Source of the DNA: Dipteris shenzhenensis
Taxonomy: Eukaryota > Polypodiophyta > Polypodiopsida > Gleicheniales
DNA length: 64,000 nucleotides
Strand: one strand, 5' to 3'
Assembly: GCA_047967505.1 (NCBI GenBank)
Contig: CM106540.1
Shown here: piece by piece, positions 10,423 to 22,499 of the stretch
Layout: the number at the start of each line of letters is the position of its first letter
How positions within the stretch are numbered: the first letter of the stretch is position 1
The notes under the pieces: generated by a model
What the model saw: the letters and a program-made list of their open reading frames with translations, nothing else
The model's database searches: none
What the model was told of the DNA's origin: nothing
Translations under genes and position numbers: made by a program

Positions 10423-13400
10423 TTGTATGAAAACCTTCTTGAAATTTTTAGATTTATTATCCTTCTGTACATCAGTTTGAGCAATGCCTAGCCAAATTAG
10501 GTAAATTTTTTCTGCTGATCAAACCAAAAGAAAGTGTCCTTTTTGTACATCAACCAATGGGTCAAATGATTGTTTTGGCTTTTTCCTTTCAGGTCCATAG
10601 TAGTGATCATTCAACTCTTCCATTCCTTGAAACTCATCATTTTCATTATCAACCAATTGCACACAATCAATATGTTGTGTCTTTGGCCAAAATCTCTCAC
10701 ACATGCCCTCTACACTATTGTCTGGTTTATCAAGCTCATCAATCATGTTCTTCCAGTACTTCACTACCAGCTTGTAAAACTTTGTGGAAGATGCTTCTAG
10801 ACCTTGTAGGTGCACCCATTTTTCCCAAAAGCATACATACTCCTTGATACCAAACTATCACATCTAAGTGATCCTTCACATACTCGAACATGGGTACACA
10901 AGGTGGCTCTCCACTTGGTACCATTGGATGACCATCCGGATGTCTCTTCCACAACTCAATGCCAACAGGTTCACTTGGTTGCCAATCTAATGATCGTAGA
11001 TGCACTTTATATTGCATGATAGGAACTTCATTTTGCATAAAGAACCGAAATTAGAGAGGCTTTGAGTGTCCCACTAAGGCATCTTGCCCATCGCATAGGC
11101 ATCTATCAACATAGCTCTTGAAATCAGGGACTTCTATTACCAAAAATGGCACTAGAGAAACTCCTCACATTGTCTAAAAGTATCCATGAGACGTGCAAAT
11201 GTCAATGTTTGGCTAGTTCTTAACAATCTCTGACAACCTACTAAACATTGCATCGATATCCTCATGTGTATGCCCAACCATCAAGAATCCCAATTGAATT
11301 GACTTGAAAATCCCTCGAGCAACAAGTAATGATAGGTATGCAAACTAGTACCTATTCTTGTTTTCAGAACCACAATTATGCAACTGCAACAATAGGTGTT
11401 CGGGTAGTTTCTTACAAGGATTTTCTTGATGGGAACTTCCAAGTCCAAGGTCTTTGAATGTTCCACCCACTGCTCCAAGATGAAGTTGTTGCTTGTCATT
11501 AGAAACATAGTGAGAATCCAATGCTTCTCTTGAGGTTAGTGCATTTAGTAGAGTGTTGTCAGACCTTGGCATCCCATCATGTACCAAATCTCCAAGTGGA
11601 TGGTTATCAAATCTTTCAAGATTTCTCAAACACAAAGCCAATGAACCAATTGTGAAGTTAGGATCCAACGGCCACAAGGATAAAGAAAAGTGACCATAAC
11701 GCCCTTCACCATGTCCATGTGTTATCATGCTGGTCAAAGCCACTAAAAGGATTTGTCTGTGTCCTTTGAACGATTGCATAATCCTGGGATGGCTGTCTTC
11801 TTTTGGTCCATCTTGTCATGGATAATGCACAAGTATGTGTGAGGATACATTTCAAAAAATCCGCACCACACATTTCTACAACTTTTTTGTTGTAACATGT
11901 GCTTTCTTCTATCTTCCATAAACTTATTACATTCATTTTGGCATTTTTCACTGCAAGCTGAGCCTTGATTGCACTACATAAACCACACTTAGAGAATTCA
12001 CTTGTTTTTGACAAAGTTACATGCTTGAATTCAGAGTTTTATATGTGGTTGAACGTGGAAGTTGACATCTCCTTACAACCCAAACTATGCTTTAACTGCA
12101 TGTTAACCTCATAGAGAATATCAACCTGCTTGTATACATCCAGTATCACCAACTGTGCTTCCCTTGATCCATCCTAAAGTGTTCTACTTTTGTGTGGCAT
12201 ATGCTCAGAATTGTTATCCACAAAATCTTGGATTATGGCTCTACCCAGTTCTGTGTGGTCCCAACCTCTCCGCACGATTCCTTTATTACCATGCATGCAC
12301 CTTCATATACCAATTTCAAATTGCTCCTTGTATCAATAAAATGTTGTTTTTGGAATACCATGCATTTCATACCATGCTCTACAACAAACTTGAATACCAT
12401 TCAATGAAAAGACATATTTGAACTGTGAACTGCCCATTGTCATCTTTCTGGCAAGTAACCCCAAGAGTGTCATATACATAATTGGTGCAAGCCTCCAAAC
12501 TTTGGCCCCAATACTGTATGCATAATTTGGATATCATTTGACGATCGACAAATCAACAACAATTTTGTTTACAACAATCAATCATAGAGACTGCATCCCT
12601 TGTGAGTCTAGAATGCTAATGGCATGCCATGTTTTTTAGCTTTCCTCTTTATCATGTAGTAACGCCTCTTTTTTGTGGATTTTTCATTTGGCTCCTCATC
12701 TTCCATGTGCTTTTGCCCAGAACCACTTGGAAAATTCATGGTATCATCGATTCTTAATGAAGTTCCATCGAAAAAGGTTATTTGTGCAATGGGCCATTTT
12801 ATTAAGTGGATGGTATCGATGCCTGATACACCACTATGATACTTTTCAATCTCGGGGGGGTCACTCATAATATGTAACCCTATCATGTGAGTTCAACAGA
12901 AGGATATTTTCTATTTCTGAAATTTACAGAAGTAAATATACATAAGGGACTATTTAAAATAGTTTTGGAAAAAATTTACAAATTTGTATAAAAAAGGGGT
13001 ACATTTTAGTAATGAAAAATTTACAAATAAGGGATTTTAGAAATAGGCCTTGAACGCACGTGATATAGAGGGTTTATACATAGTGACCCCCCCCGAGTTT
13101 TCAATTCCCACACCCAGATTACCTTCACCAAGCATCTCAAAATTTATAGGTCCAAATGGGTAGACATACAAAACATTACCCTCAGCTATGCTCCTGGTTT
13201 TTTGCTCATCCCATATTAAAACTTTCTTGTCCTTCCATGATTCTCGAATGGAAAACTCATCATATTCATATAGAGGTTCAACATCAATGGTATCTGATGT
13301 TATATCATTCATTGGTACAATAGCTGCATTGACATTGTCCACACAACTCATTGATCATGCTTTCCAATGAACAACACTACCCAAAGCCTCATAGACTAAG

Positions 13401-13620
13401 AATGCATCCATTGTAGGAAATGGAATAAGTGCACTTTCATCCATACAAATATCAATCCACCACCGATACATTGTTTTCTCCCAAGCGCACACCTTGCACA
13501 CGTCATCATGTGATGTAGAGAATATTGTCCCAATGGAAACAATCTTTCCACTGACAAGCAAGTTGACTTTAACCCCCACTTTCAATGTGGCACCTGCATA
13601 CATAGCATTTGTTATAGTTT
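10423..13620 (-). pseudogene. Transposase-like family, copy B-left (broken)
   Basis: Minus-strand frames follow the order of the intact protein at 54.8-57.7 kb. First comes an N-terminal region (13603-13037), then YHSGVSGIDTIHLIKWP (about 12845-12790) and a Cys-rich piece. Next is IIQDF...SKCGLCSAIKAQ (about 12240-11950), then DKMDQKKTAIP, then HNCGSENKN (about 11370), GHTHEDIDAMFS (about 11265-11230) and a C-terminal domain (10815-10423). Many stops and frameshifts break it. The second catalytic-like Asp reads His (LHNC instead of ADNC). A MITE splits the frame at 12851-13097. The 3' end is cut at TCATACAATATT, where block B' begins; copy B-right continues with about 210 more bases of coding homology. 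An acceptor-like site, ATGTATGCAG, precedes the first coding stretch. The family assignment rests on alignment by eye with the intact copy. Confidence 0.75.
12851..13097. mobile_element. 247-bp MITE with 8-bp target duplication
   Basis: The ends are inverted repeats. The left end reads CTCGGGGGGGTCACT and the right end is its complement (AGTGACCCCCCCCGAG, one C longer). Imperfect inverted similarity continues inwards for about 45 bp, to ATCATGTGAGTTCAA on the left and TTGAACGCACGTGAT on the right. The 8-bp word TTTTCAAT flanks it at 12843-12850 and 13098-13105. It has no coding capacity and is AT-rich inside. An 8-bp duplication fits hAT-type (or P-type) transposition. It sits inside the coding frame of copy B-left, and removing it restores the alignment across the site. 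Confidence 0.85.
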
Positions 13621-13770
13621 AATATTGATATCTGATGGTGTGACTTAGGATGAAAATGCTTTACAAGATTTCATTGCACGACCAAATCTTTCTAAACCTT
13701 GGTATAGCAACTCAAAGCAAAGCTGAAGCCACAGTTGTACTGATGCTATTCAAAACTTTAAAAACTCAAG

Positions 13771-14480
13771 GTGGTCAAGCTGCACTGGCAAGATTTGTCC
13801 ACACAACCAAATCTCCCGAGACGCTGGTGCTTTCAAGAAGCCATCAATTTGTCCACACAACCAAATCTACTTAGACCTTGGTGCTTTGAAAGAAGCCAAA
13901 TCTCCACATACCCTGGTGCTTTGAAAGAAGCCCACACGATTTGGCCACACGGTCAAATCTCCCCAGACCCTGGTGCTTTGAAAGGGGCCAATAAGATTTT
14001 ACCACATCGCCAAATGTCCTACGACACTGGTGCTTTAAAAGAAGCAACAAGATTTGGCGATATGGCCAAATCTACTCAAACCTTGGTGCTTTCAAAGAAG
14101 CTAGCAAGATTTGGATGCACGGCCAAATTTCTCGAGAACTTGGTGACATCTTTCAAAGCACCGAGAAGATTTGGTTGTGGTGTTCCTTTAAACCTGGGGA
14201 GATTTGGTTGTGTGGCCAAATCTTGTAGGCTTCTTTCAAAGCACTAGGATTTGGGGAGTTTTGGTTGTGCAACCAAATCTTGTGTGCTTCTTTCAAATCA
14301 CCATGTTCTTGGAGATTTGGCTGTGTGGCCAAATATTTTCAAAGCATTAGGGTTTGGGGAGATTTGGTCACATTGCCAAATCTTGTTGCTTCTTTCAAAC
14401 CACTAGGGTTTGGGAATATTTTATCGTGTTGCCAAATGTTGCTAGCTTCTTGCAAATCACTAGGAAGATTTGGCCACATT
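13771..14480. repeat. ~57-bp tandem array with orientation switch
   Basis: About a dozen imperfect units each hold a small palindrome of the form GATTTGGCCACACGGCCAAATC plus a spacer. Up to about 14150 the spacer reads CCTGGTGCTTTGAAAGAAGC. From about 14200 it reads as its reverse complement, GCTTCTTTCAAAGCACTAGG. The array is therefore two halves meeting head to head, with a hairpin in each unit. The open frame that spans part of it (13771-14247) is just the repeat translated. Confidence 0.8.
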
Positions 14481-14499
14481 TCAAACGTTAAATTTAAAA

Positions 14500-14570
14500 A
14501 GTAAAATTCAAAAATTGAAAATCTAGATTTTAAAATTTAAAATTCAAAATTCAAAATTCAAATTCCCAAT
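14500..14570. repeat. AT-rich AAAATTCAAAATTC repeat
   Basis: Short direct repeats of AAAATTC lie between the hairpin array and the Ty3/Gypsy remnant. It is low complexity only. Confidence 0.6.
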
Positions 14571-14611
14571 GAGTAGAGGTTGCGTATTTGGTGTTGTTGG
14601 AAGCTTTGGGA

Positions 14612-15726
14612 TCCAAACATATCGGTCGCCTTAATAGTAGCCCTGGGCTTCCAAGAGCCAAATCATCTATCCGGGCCATCGGATACCTGTGCTTAACAAT
14701 GATATTATTCAATGCTCTGTAATCTATACAGAGGAATCTATACAGAGGGTAAAAGTATCATCTTTCCTTTTTTTGAATATCACCAGCGAAGCAAAAGGTG
14801 AGAAACTGGGTTGAATCTGCCCCAGCTTGAGGTATTCTTCCAGTTGTCTTCGCACCTCCGCTTCTTCAATAAAACTTAACCTATAGGGAGGTCTATTTAC
14901 AAGTTCTGCCCCCGGGATTAGTTCAATCTTATACTGAACATTCCGCTTTGGAGGTAACCCATAACGTAACTCATCCCTAAAACAATCAGAGAACTCCTTT
15001 GCTATTTGATCAGCCAACTTGGCCATGTCTCCATTTTGGGTAACATCAGTGCCAATTGAAGGACCATCAATTGTCTCTACCGATGCTATATAAAGAAACA
15101 TAAAATCTTCTTGAGCTTTTTGAACTTCCATTACGGAAACCAACAGTCCTTGAGGTATATCTTTTTCACCTCATAAGACATATAGCACATCATTCATCTT
15201 GAATTGATAAATGTGCTTTTTTCAATCTATGGCTCGATTCTTCCTAGAATGCCAAGCCTTACCTAGGGCTATATCTGCGTGAGCAAGCTAAATTGTCATT
15301 TCAAAATCAAGCTTCTCTGTATAGTCCTGAATTCGAAGTTCCAACTGGGTAACCCTTTGGTCCCATACTTCAATTGAACTTTCGTCTGCCATTCTGACTG
15401 TATTTGCATAGTTAGATGGGCTAGTTTTTAATTTCAGCCTCTTTACAAGCTTGGAGTTAATTACATTATGCGTTGACACTGAGTCAACAACACAATGATG
15501 TCATGATTGTCTACTTGCCCTTTCATCTTAATCAACTCCGTATCGTTAAAGGCTGTATACCTCGTTGTTGCGGGCTTTGATAGGATATTATCAGGTGCAT
15601 TGTTTACTTTGGCATCCTCATAGTTCAGGGCTATGGCAATCGCTTCATCTAGCGTTTTCGCATACTTAGCCCAAACTTCCATCTTGATCCGATCATTCAG
15701 TCCAAAGATAAAATCTTCTTGCCATT
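14612..15726 (-). pseudogene. Ty3/Gypsy gag-pro-RT remnant
   Basis: Reading the minus strand, a Gag C-terminal part comes first (15714-15470; VWAKYAKTLDEAIAIALNYE). A protease follows whose active-site triplet reads DSV in DSVSTHNVI where DSG is usual (about 15485-15455). The RT start (15143-14724) has LPPKRNVQYKIELIPGAE and NRPPYRLSF, and continues past a stop as YRALNNIIVKHRYPMARIDD (about 14715-14655). The zinc knuckle expected between Gag and protease is missing. A ~14-bp tandem duplication (CTGTATAGATT word, about 14716-14746) breaks the RT frame. The rest of RT, RNase H and integrase are absent, and satellite abuts the 5' side at about 15727. The family is clear and the copy is dead. 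Confidence 0.85.
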
Positions 15727-17441
15727 AACCATGCGTAATCAACCATGCAAAGCATATCCGATGGTGACAATACTTTGCACGCATCTGAACGTAGTTGAAA
15801 CAGACTTGCGTGCAAAGTGGAGCCCTCATCCGATAAGTACTTGTTTGATTAACACACTTAGGACCATGTTTTTTCATGGTTGTGCATGACACTAAGGCAA
15901 AAACGGTGTTTTATGCTTGATCGACAATGCAAAGCATATCCGATGGGCACAATACTTTGCACAAACCTTCAACTAGGTGGATTTGACTTACATGCAAAGT
16001 GGCACTCCCATCCCATAAGTGCTTGATCGGATAACATACCTAGCAGCGTGTTTTTTACGGATGTGCATGACACTAGGGCAAAAATAGTATTTAATGCTCG
16101 ATCGACCATGCAAAGGATATCCAATGGGCACAACACTTTTTGTACGCCTCAACCTAGGTGATATTGAAATGTTCTCAAAGAGGCACACCCATCCGATAAG
16201 TACTTGGTCAGATAACACACCTAAGGGCATGTTTTTTTGCGGATGTGCATATCACTAGAGAAAAAATGGTGTATAAGGCGTGATTGACCATGCAAAGCAT
16301 ATCTGATGGTGAAAATACTTTGCACGCACCTCAAAGTAGTTGAAACAAACTTGCGGGCAAAGTGGAGCCCCCATCCGATAAGTACTTGTTTGAATAACAC
16401 ACCTAGGACCGTGTTTTTTCATGGTTGTGCATGACACTAAGGCAAAATCGGTGTTTTATGCTTGATCGACAATGCAAAGCATATCCTATGGGCACAATAC
16501 TTTGCACACACCTTCAACTAGGTGGAATTGACTTATATGCAAAGTGGCATGCCCATCCCATAAGTGCTTGATTGGATAACATACCTAGCAGCGTGTTTTT
16601 TTACGGATGTGCATGACACTAGAGCAAAAATAGTGTTTAATGCTCGATCGACCATGCAAAGGATATCCGATGGGCACAACACTTTTCATAGTTGAAATGG
16701 ACTTGTGTGCAAAGTGGAGCCCCCATCCGATAAGCACTTGTTTGATTAACACACCTAGGACCGTGTTTTTTCATGGTTGTGCATGACACTAAGGCAAAAA
16801 CATTGTTTTATGCTTGATCGACAATGCAAAGCATATCCGATGGCCACAATACTTTGCACACACCTTCAACTAGATGGAATTGACTTACATGCAAAGTGGC
16901 ACTCCCATCCCATAAGTGCTTGATCGGATAACATACCTAGCAGCGTGTTTTTTTACGGATGTGCATGACACTAGAGCAAAAATAGTATTTATTGCTCGAT
17001 CGATCATGCAAAGGATATCCGATGGGCACAACACTTTTCGTATGCCTCAACCTAGGTGGTATTGAAATGTTCTCAAAGAGGCACACCCATCCGATAAGTA
17101 CTTGGTCAGACAACACACCTAAGGGCGTGTTTTTTTGTGGATGTGCATATCACTCGGGAAAAAATGGTGTATAATGCGTGATCGACCATGAAAAGCATAT
17201 CCGATGGTGACAATACTTTGCACGCACCTCAACGTAGTTGAAACAGACTTGCGTGCAAAGTGGAGCTCCCATATGATAAGTACTTGTTTGAATAACACAC
17301 CTAGGGCTGTGTTTTTATATGGTTGTGCATGACACTAAGGCAAAAACGATGTTTTATACTTGATCCACAATACAAAACATATCCGATGGGCACAATACTT
17401 TGCACAGAGCTTCAACCAGGTGGAATTGACTTACATGCACA
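15727..17441 (+). repeat. ~182-bp satellite, + orientation, block S3
   Basis: About nine monomers of the same satellite as S1/S2, closer in sequence to the 57.8-64 kb array. Shared variants include TTTTTTTACGGATGTGCATG and CTTCAACTAGGTGG. Alternate monomers resemble each other more than neighbours do (for example the GTTGAAACAGACTTGCG type at about 15795 and 17239), which hints at higher-order structure. One monomer near 16687 has lost about 50 bp. Confidence 0.85.
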
Positions 17442-17648
17442 AATGATGAAGCGATCTCCCAAGTTTCGACGGAGACAATCATAGTGTCTTGGCATTCAAG
17501 GGCAAAGAAATCAAAGAAGCGCATGGGATATGAGATAGAAGGAAAAATAAAAATACCACAGCAAACTATTTTGCATATACACGAATTTTTAAGGATGCTC
17601 GCCATGGAGGAAGTAGAAGGAGACAGCGCAAATGAAGAATGTCCATGA
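17442..17648 (+). pseudogene. Transposase-like family A, C-terminal coding fragment
   Basis: This 68-codon open stretch ends in a stop. It matches, with few changes, the last 68 codons of the family A tail frame at 54220-54795 (shared words VSQVSTETIIVSWHSRAKKS and GKIKIPQQTILHIHEFLRML). Satellite precedes it directly, so all upstream coding sequence is missing. The family A 3' region follows, in the orientation opposite to the right-hand copy. Confidence 0.85.
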
Positions 17649-18776
17649 TTAAAGCTTTGTATTGAAGTCCATTGAAGGATTTTATTTGGGTACTAGGCCA
17701 GAAGCCAATCCAAGACAATTATAATCAGAGTCATCACCTCCTATGTCAAATGAGAGTCAAAATATGCACTGGATGTCACCCAAGGGTACCTGCTTGCCAA
17801 GACAATAGGGAGTTAATGCAGATGGCACCTGGCAAGGGACTATCACATTGAGCAATAAGACAATGGGGAGTTAATGCACCCAAGGGGCAAGGCTTGGCAA
17901 GACAACTTTTGGGAATTAATGCAGATGGCACCTGTATTTTGCACTGGATATCACCCAAGGGTCAAGGCTTGGCAAGACAATAGGGAGTTAATGCAGATGG
18001 CACCTGGCAAGGGACTATCGCATTGAGCAATAAGACAATGGGGAGTCAATGCACCCAAGGGGCAAGGCTTGGCAAGACAAGTGGGAGTCAAATTATGCAA
18101 ATGGCACCTGGCAAGGGACTGTCATGACATTGAGCAATAAGACAATGGGGAGTCAAATTATGCAGATGGCACGAATTAAGGCTCTTTAAGAGCAACAATT
18201 TAAATTGTAAACATATGTTCAATCTATATCATTTTGGATATAAAGACTCTAGCTGAGAGCAACGTCTCTCAATGTAATCATATAATAATAGCTATAATTG
18301 CCATTAAACCTCTTTAGTTCAATACAAAACTCGGGTCTTATGGCATCATGTCTTTTTTCTATTTATTAAAAGTTTTAAAAATTTTGTGCATATTACGAGT
18401 GACAATGTTATTTTCATGAAATATTTAAGTCTCCTTTCATGGATTTATAAATTTATCATGTCAAGGAAAAACGTCAAGGAAAAATATTAAAAATAATTAA
18501 ATTAACAAATAACTTAGATATAGCTACAATTTCTAATATAGGATTATTTCAAATTTTTGCATGTTGTTGCAAAAGTATAGATTGAAAAAACCATATTTTT
18601 ATGTGAATATGATAGTGCCACAAAGTGAACTTTTGATTTGGGAAGAATAATTTCAGAAAGTAAAATTTTGATTTGGGAAGGATATTTTCACAAAGTAAAG
18701 TTTTCATTTGGGAAGGATTTTTGGGCTTCGTCCAAAAACAACACCAAAAGTCCAAAAATAATGAAATAGGTGTTCT
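17649..18776 (+). repeat. Family A 3' region with minisatellite (left copy)
   Basis: This is homologous, inverted, to about 52525-54219. It holds a minisatellite (about 17790-18180) built from the words GGGAGTTAATGCAGATGGCA, CCTGGCAAGGGACTATC and CCAAGGGGCAAGGCTTGGCA. An AT-rich end follows with repeated TTTTGATTTGGGAAG words. Homology between the two copies stops at GGTGTTCT (about 18769-18776), which marks one likely end of the element. Confidence 0.75.
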
Positions 18777-19488
18777 TGTGTGATGAGAATTTTGATATGA
18801 ATATGTGATGATGTAATATTTGTAATATATTTCACTCCAAAGTATCAATTCCCAATGCTCCACTCACTTAAAGTATAGCATTCCCAATGCTCTGCAAAAT
18901 TTTATTCAGTTGGACAGTCTCCACTCACTTAAAGTAGAGCATTTCCAATGCTTCTCTCACTTTATTCCAACCCTTATCCTTATCATAGCGAACACATCGT
19001 GCCTTAGTGCACTTGTATTCTTCCATCCTAGTCCTTCCACAAACACTCTCTTATTACATCCTAGTCCTTCTGATTAACTTGTATTTCACTTTATGTCTTC
19101 CCTCACTTTCTATCACTCTTGAAGGAGAGGCAGCTCATTGTGCATCCCTCGCTATCGCTCCCTCACTCTCCTTCTCCCACTTTCCCTTTAAGACAATGAC
19201 TAGTTACTACCCGACTTCATTTACTGAACTCAAATTCTATCTTAGATCCCTTTTGTATGGACCAATGAAGGGAAAATCATTTAAGGAGGATATGTTACGC
19301 ATGTGACTGCTTGATTTGAACTCAGTAGAAGAGGTGAATATCCCTAGCTTTCTTTTTCGCTTCTTTTAATCACGTACTTCTTATGCTAATGAGTTAAATT
19401 TTCGTACAGGATATGGCAGTGGCTAGAAGCTGTATTGAAAAAAATGGTGAAGATGAGGAAAGCCAAAAGAGAAAAGAAGAGTTGTTGA
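18777..19488 (+). other. Spacer with possible captured exons
   Basis: A short open stretch (about 19196-19303) encodes MTSYYPTSFTELKFYLRSLL and more. A splice-acceptor-like TTTTCGTACAG at about 19400-19410 is followed by an open stretch encoding DMAVARSCIEKNGEDEESQK. This runs straight into a Copia fragment at about 19489. It looks like two small exons of an unidentified gene joined to retrotransposon sequence. Support is limited to the open frames and the acceptor-like site. Confidence 0.3.
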
Positions 19489-19890
19489 ATGCTTACAGTG
19501 AGCAGAGATGTTGTTTTTGATGAGATGACTAGCCGGTATAAACCAGTAAATGTGATTGATGATATAGATGCACAAAATGGTAATGCTGCACAGAATTCGC
19601 AACAGCAATCACAAAATATTAGTGGACCTGCAATGTCCTCTAGCAGTGGTTCACATACTTCGCCATGGACAGGTAGATTGAGATCAGGAGAATCTCCTCA
19701 AAGCAACGTAGATAGTGGTATGCAGGTATCACAAAAAGGAAAAGAGAAGGTAGATTAGCCCATGTTTGATGTGAATGCAGGTCACTCTTATGTGGATGGT
19801 GAATCCAGTGGCTCAGAATACAGCATTAATGATGAGTTGGGTATTCCTTCTGTTGTTACACTTGGAGTAAGCAAGACCAGGGATATACCT
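19489..19890 (+). pseudogene. Copia pol fragment (integrase-RT linker), + strand
   Basis: The frame encodes VSRDVVFDEM followed by the Ser-rich linker (SSSGSHTSPWTGRLRSGESP) and GHSYVDGESSGSE, with one in-frame stop at 19756-19758. The same segment occurs on the minus strand at about 25210-24840, with a handful of differences. Homology ends at about 19885 (GVSKTRDI). It is therefore a short piece of the Copia family at 23.8-26.1 kb, in the opposite orientation. Confidence 0.8.
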
Positions 19891-21600
19891 TTGCTCTACA
19901 TGTGCTCATGGCACCACAACTCTCAACATATGGTCTACTCAGGCTTCTTCTTTATTCTTAGCCTAGACATGCCTCGGTTTGTTGGCCAACCAAAGCTGGC
20001 AAACTTCCCCACAAGGAACCAAATCATGAATAGAACCATGCATATTAACATTGAATCTAGCACACAATTGAGGCAATCGAGTTTCACATGTATGTAATAC
20101 AATTACAAGGTGTGCAAGTACTTTTACTTGGTATGCTTTGTTTCTTGGAGAAGTGTCTTTGTTTCTTAATCACTCCTATGATTGTGTGATTCTTGCTCTT
20201 CATGGTGCATTTTGCTCTTGCTTTTGGGATCTTCTTCCCAAATCATTTGCTGATTCGAGGTACAAATTCCCCTGCATATTGCATTTTCCCTTCCCTACAA
20301 ATTTAGCTCTCTTTTTTTAAATAATTTGAGGAACATGTGTTTTCCTTGAATTTCTTGTTGCACCCATGTGATGATAAGTCACCAGAAGATGGTGAACAGA
20401 GCAATAACTTGATGTTGTGAGGAAGATTATTGCCATGGCTGTTACATCATAAGTTGTCATTGTTGGCAAAAACTAGAAAACTTTGGCAAAAAGTAACAAA
20501 GAAAGAGCACATCATTATTGGCTTGCAGGAATGCATAGGTGAGCTTGAGCAAACATTGCAAGATACTAAAGTCCATCTCTCTGCCACAGTCCACAAATAG
20601 GTCCCTCATTTTCCCTATTTGGTTTTTTGTTGTTGCAAGAATGTGTGACATTCAATGTTGGTACACTTTGTTTTTTACTTCTTTCCATACTAAAGCACTT
20701 GAAGCAACATCATCTAGCTTAACAAATGTGTTCGTTTTCTGCTTTGGTGCCCAAAAACGCAGCGTAGACTACAATATCTCATCTGATCCAATATAGAGCA
20801 TAGCAATTAAAGTAGGCAAAGTTAAAAAACTGTCAATGTTTTAAAACCACCATGCACTAGTCCCACTTTTTCAATTGGTTTTAGTTTTCAACAAAACATG
20901 AAAATCAAGGCTAGGGAGCCCCAGCCAGCTCTGAAAAGGAGAGGAGGGATATCATTTATGCCTACCAAGATAGCAAGCAAAGTGTGGTGGCTATCACTTT
21001 GCCCACATACGTACTTGCTGCCATGTAGACATTAGGCACCGGACCAATCTTTGGGCTGTCACATTGGAGACGTGGTGACATCCTCTCTCACATATTCCAC
21101 ATTGACATCCTCTCTCACATATGCCACATTTACCTTCAGTATGTCCCCATTACATTGTCTAAGGTGAGGGTTTTTTCCTTATAGGTTAAAAACTAAATAG
21201 ATTGTCAAAGCGTTTATTGTATTAATGAAGAGAAATTAATACAAAGTGCTATTTGTTGAATACAAAGTCCTATTTGCAAAACAAAGTGCTATGTGCCAAA
21301 TGAAATGTGCAATGTGTTGAAGGCAATGTGCAATCTACTGGTAATCCAAGGAAGGGCATGTTCCTTAGTTTTATAATTTTTGGAGAGGAAGTGTGCCAAC
21401 TCTCCCCCACATGAAACCTATGGTTATGTGTTGATTCTTTTGATACTTTAATGTGTGGTTCCAAAATAAGGAAACAGTGCCATCTGCAAAATGCAAAGTG
21501 CTATGTGTGAAAATGCAAAGTACTAATTGCATAATAATAAAGAATAATAAAGAAACACCGTTAACATTTATAGGGAAATCAAGTCTTTGAAGCAATACCC
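19891..21600. other. Spacer, no gene recognised
   Basis: AT-rich spacer. Near 21240-21330 and 21475-21530 the words ACAAAGTGCTAT and ATGCAAAGTGC recur in a loose tandem pattern. Short open frames on both strands show no recognisable domain. Confidence 0.5.
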
Positions 21601-22440
21601 CTAACATTTACAAGGTGATCAAGTCCTTTTTAAAAAATGCATGTCTAAGTATTTCATTACTTTCTTTAGGCAATGCTCTCTTCTTTCTCAATATAGCTTC
21701 CTACCCATTGAGCCCTATAAAGCCTCTTAGCTATTTGCAAAATCATTTTCCAATTTGCCACTCCATCCCCATTTATTCCCATCTTCTCCTCTCCTTCTCC
21801 CCCTCTTCTCCCATCTCCCATTTCCCTCTTTCTCTTGTGGAAACACATTGCAACAATTCGCGAGTTGCTTGAGTGACACTTGTGGATGGCGCGTGATTTG
21901 CATTGCTCTCACAAGGAGTATCTTGGAGTGGAGGCTCCATCGGCATTCCTTTAAGGTCCCAAGGACACGTGAGTCACCATTGAGACCACACATCTTTGGC
22001 ACTGTTGGTTGCTACAGAGTTTAAGGTATGTTGTTGCATTGCACTTGATTTCTCTCATCATCTACCCATTGCTCATTGCTTCAAGCTTAACCAAGAGCAT
22101 TGCAGTGGAGTTGTAGAAGAGGAATGAGTGAAGAAGTTTAAGTTTTGGACGGAAAAAGATGAAGCTATCATTTTCTTGTTGGAAAGCATTTTGGATAATG
22201 TGAAGCTTGTTCTTTATGTTTTTTAGTGTTTTGAATTGATAGCAATATAGTTTAGAGGTTTGCTAAGGTGTTTGTGATACAGAACTCCAACAAAAACACC
22301 TAAAGTGATGCTTTGAGTGAATTTTGAAGTGGGTTTGGAAGGAGAAACTGTCACATGTTGCAAAACACCCCATTTGTCATTCAAATGTTGTTGTTTTTTG
22401 CATTGAGTAGGTAGATGAGGTAGTTTTGAAACCCCCTATC
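21601..22440. other. Spacer, no gene recognised
   Basis: A pyrimidine-rich stretch lies near 21760-21840 (CCATCTTCTCCTCTCC words). Overlapping short frames are present on both strands. None has recognisable protein features. Confidence 0.4.
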
Positions 22441-22499
22441 ACAAAGCAACTGAACAAAAAGTTCAAAATCATCAAGAATCATAAAAAACCAGTCGGTGA

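Noticed and set aside
13771-14247. 158-codon open frame
   Set aside because: It is the translation of the ~57-bp tandem array; the repeated peptide follows the repeat.
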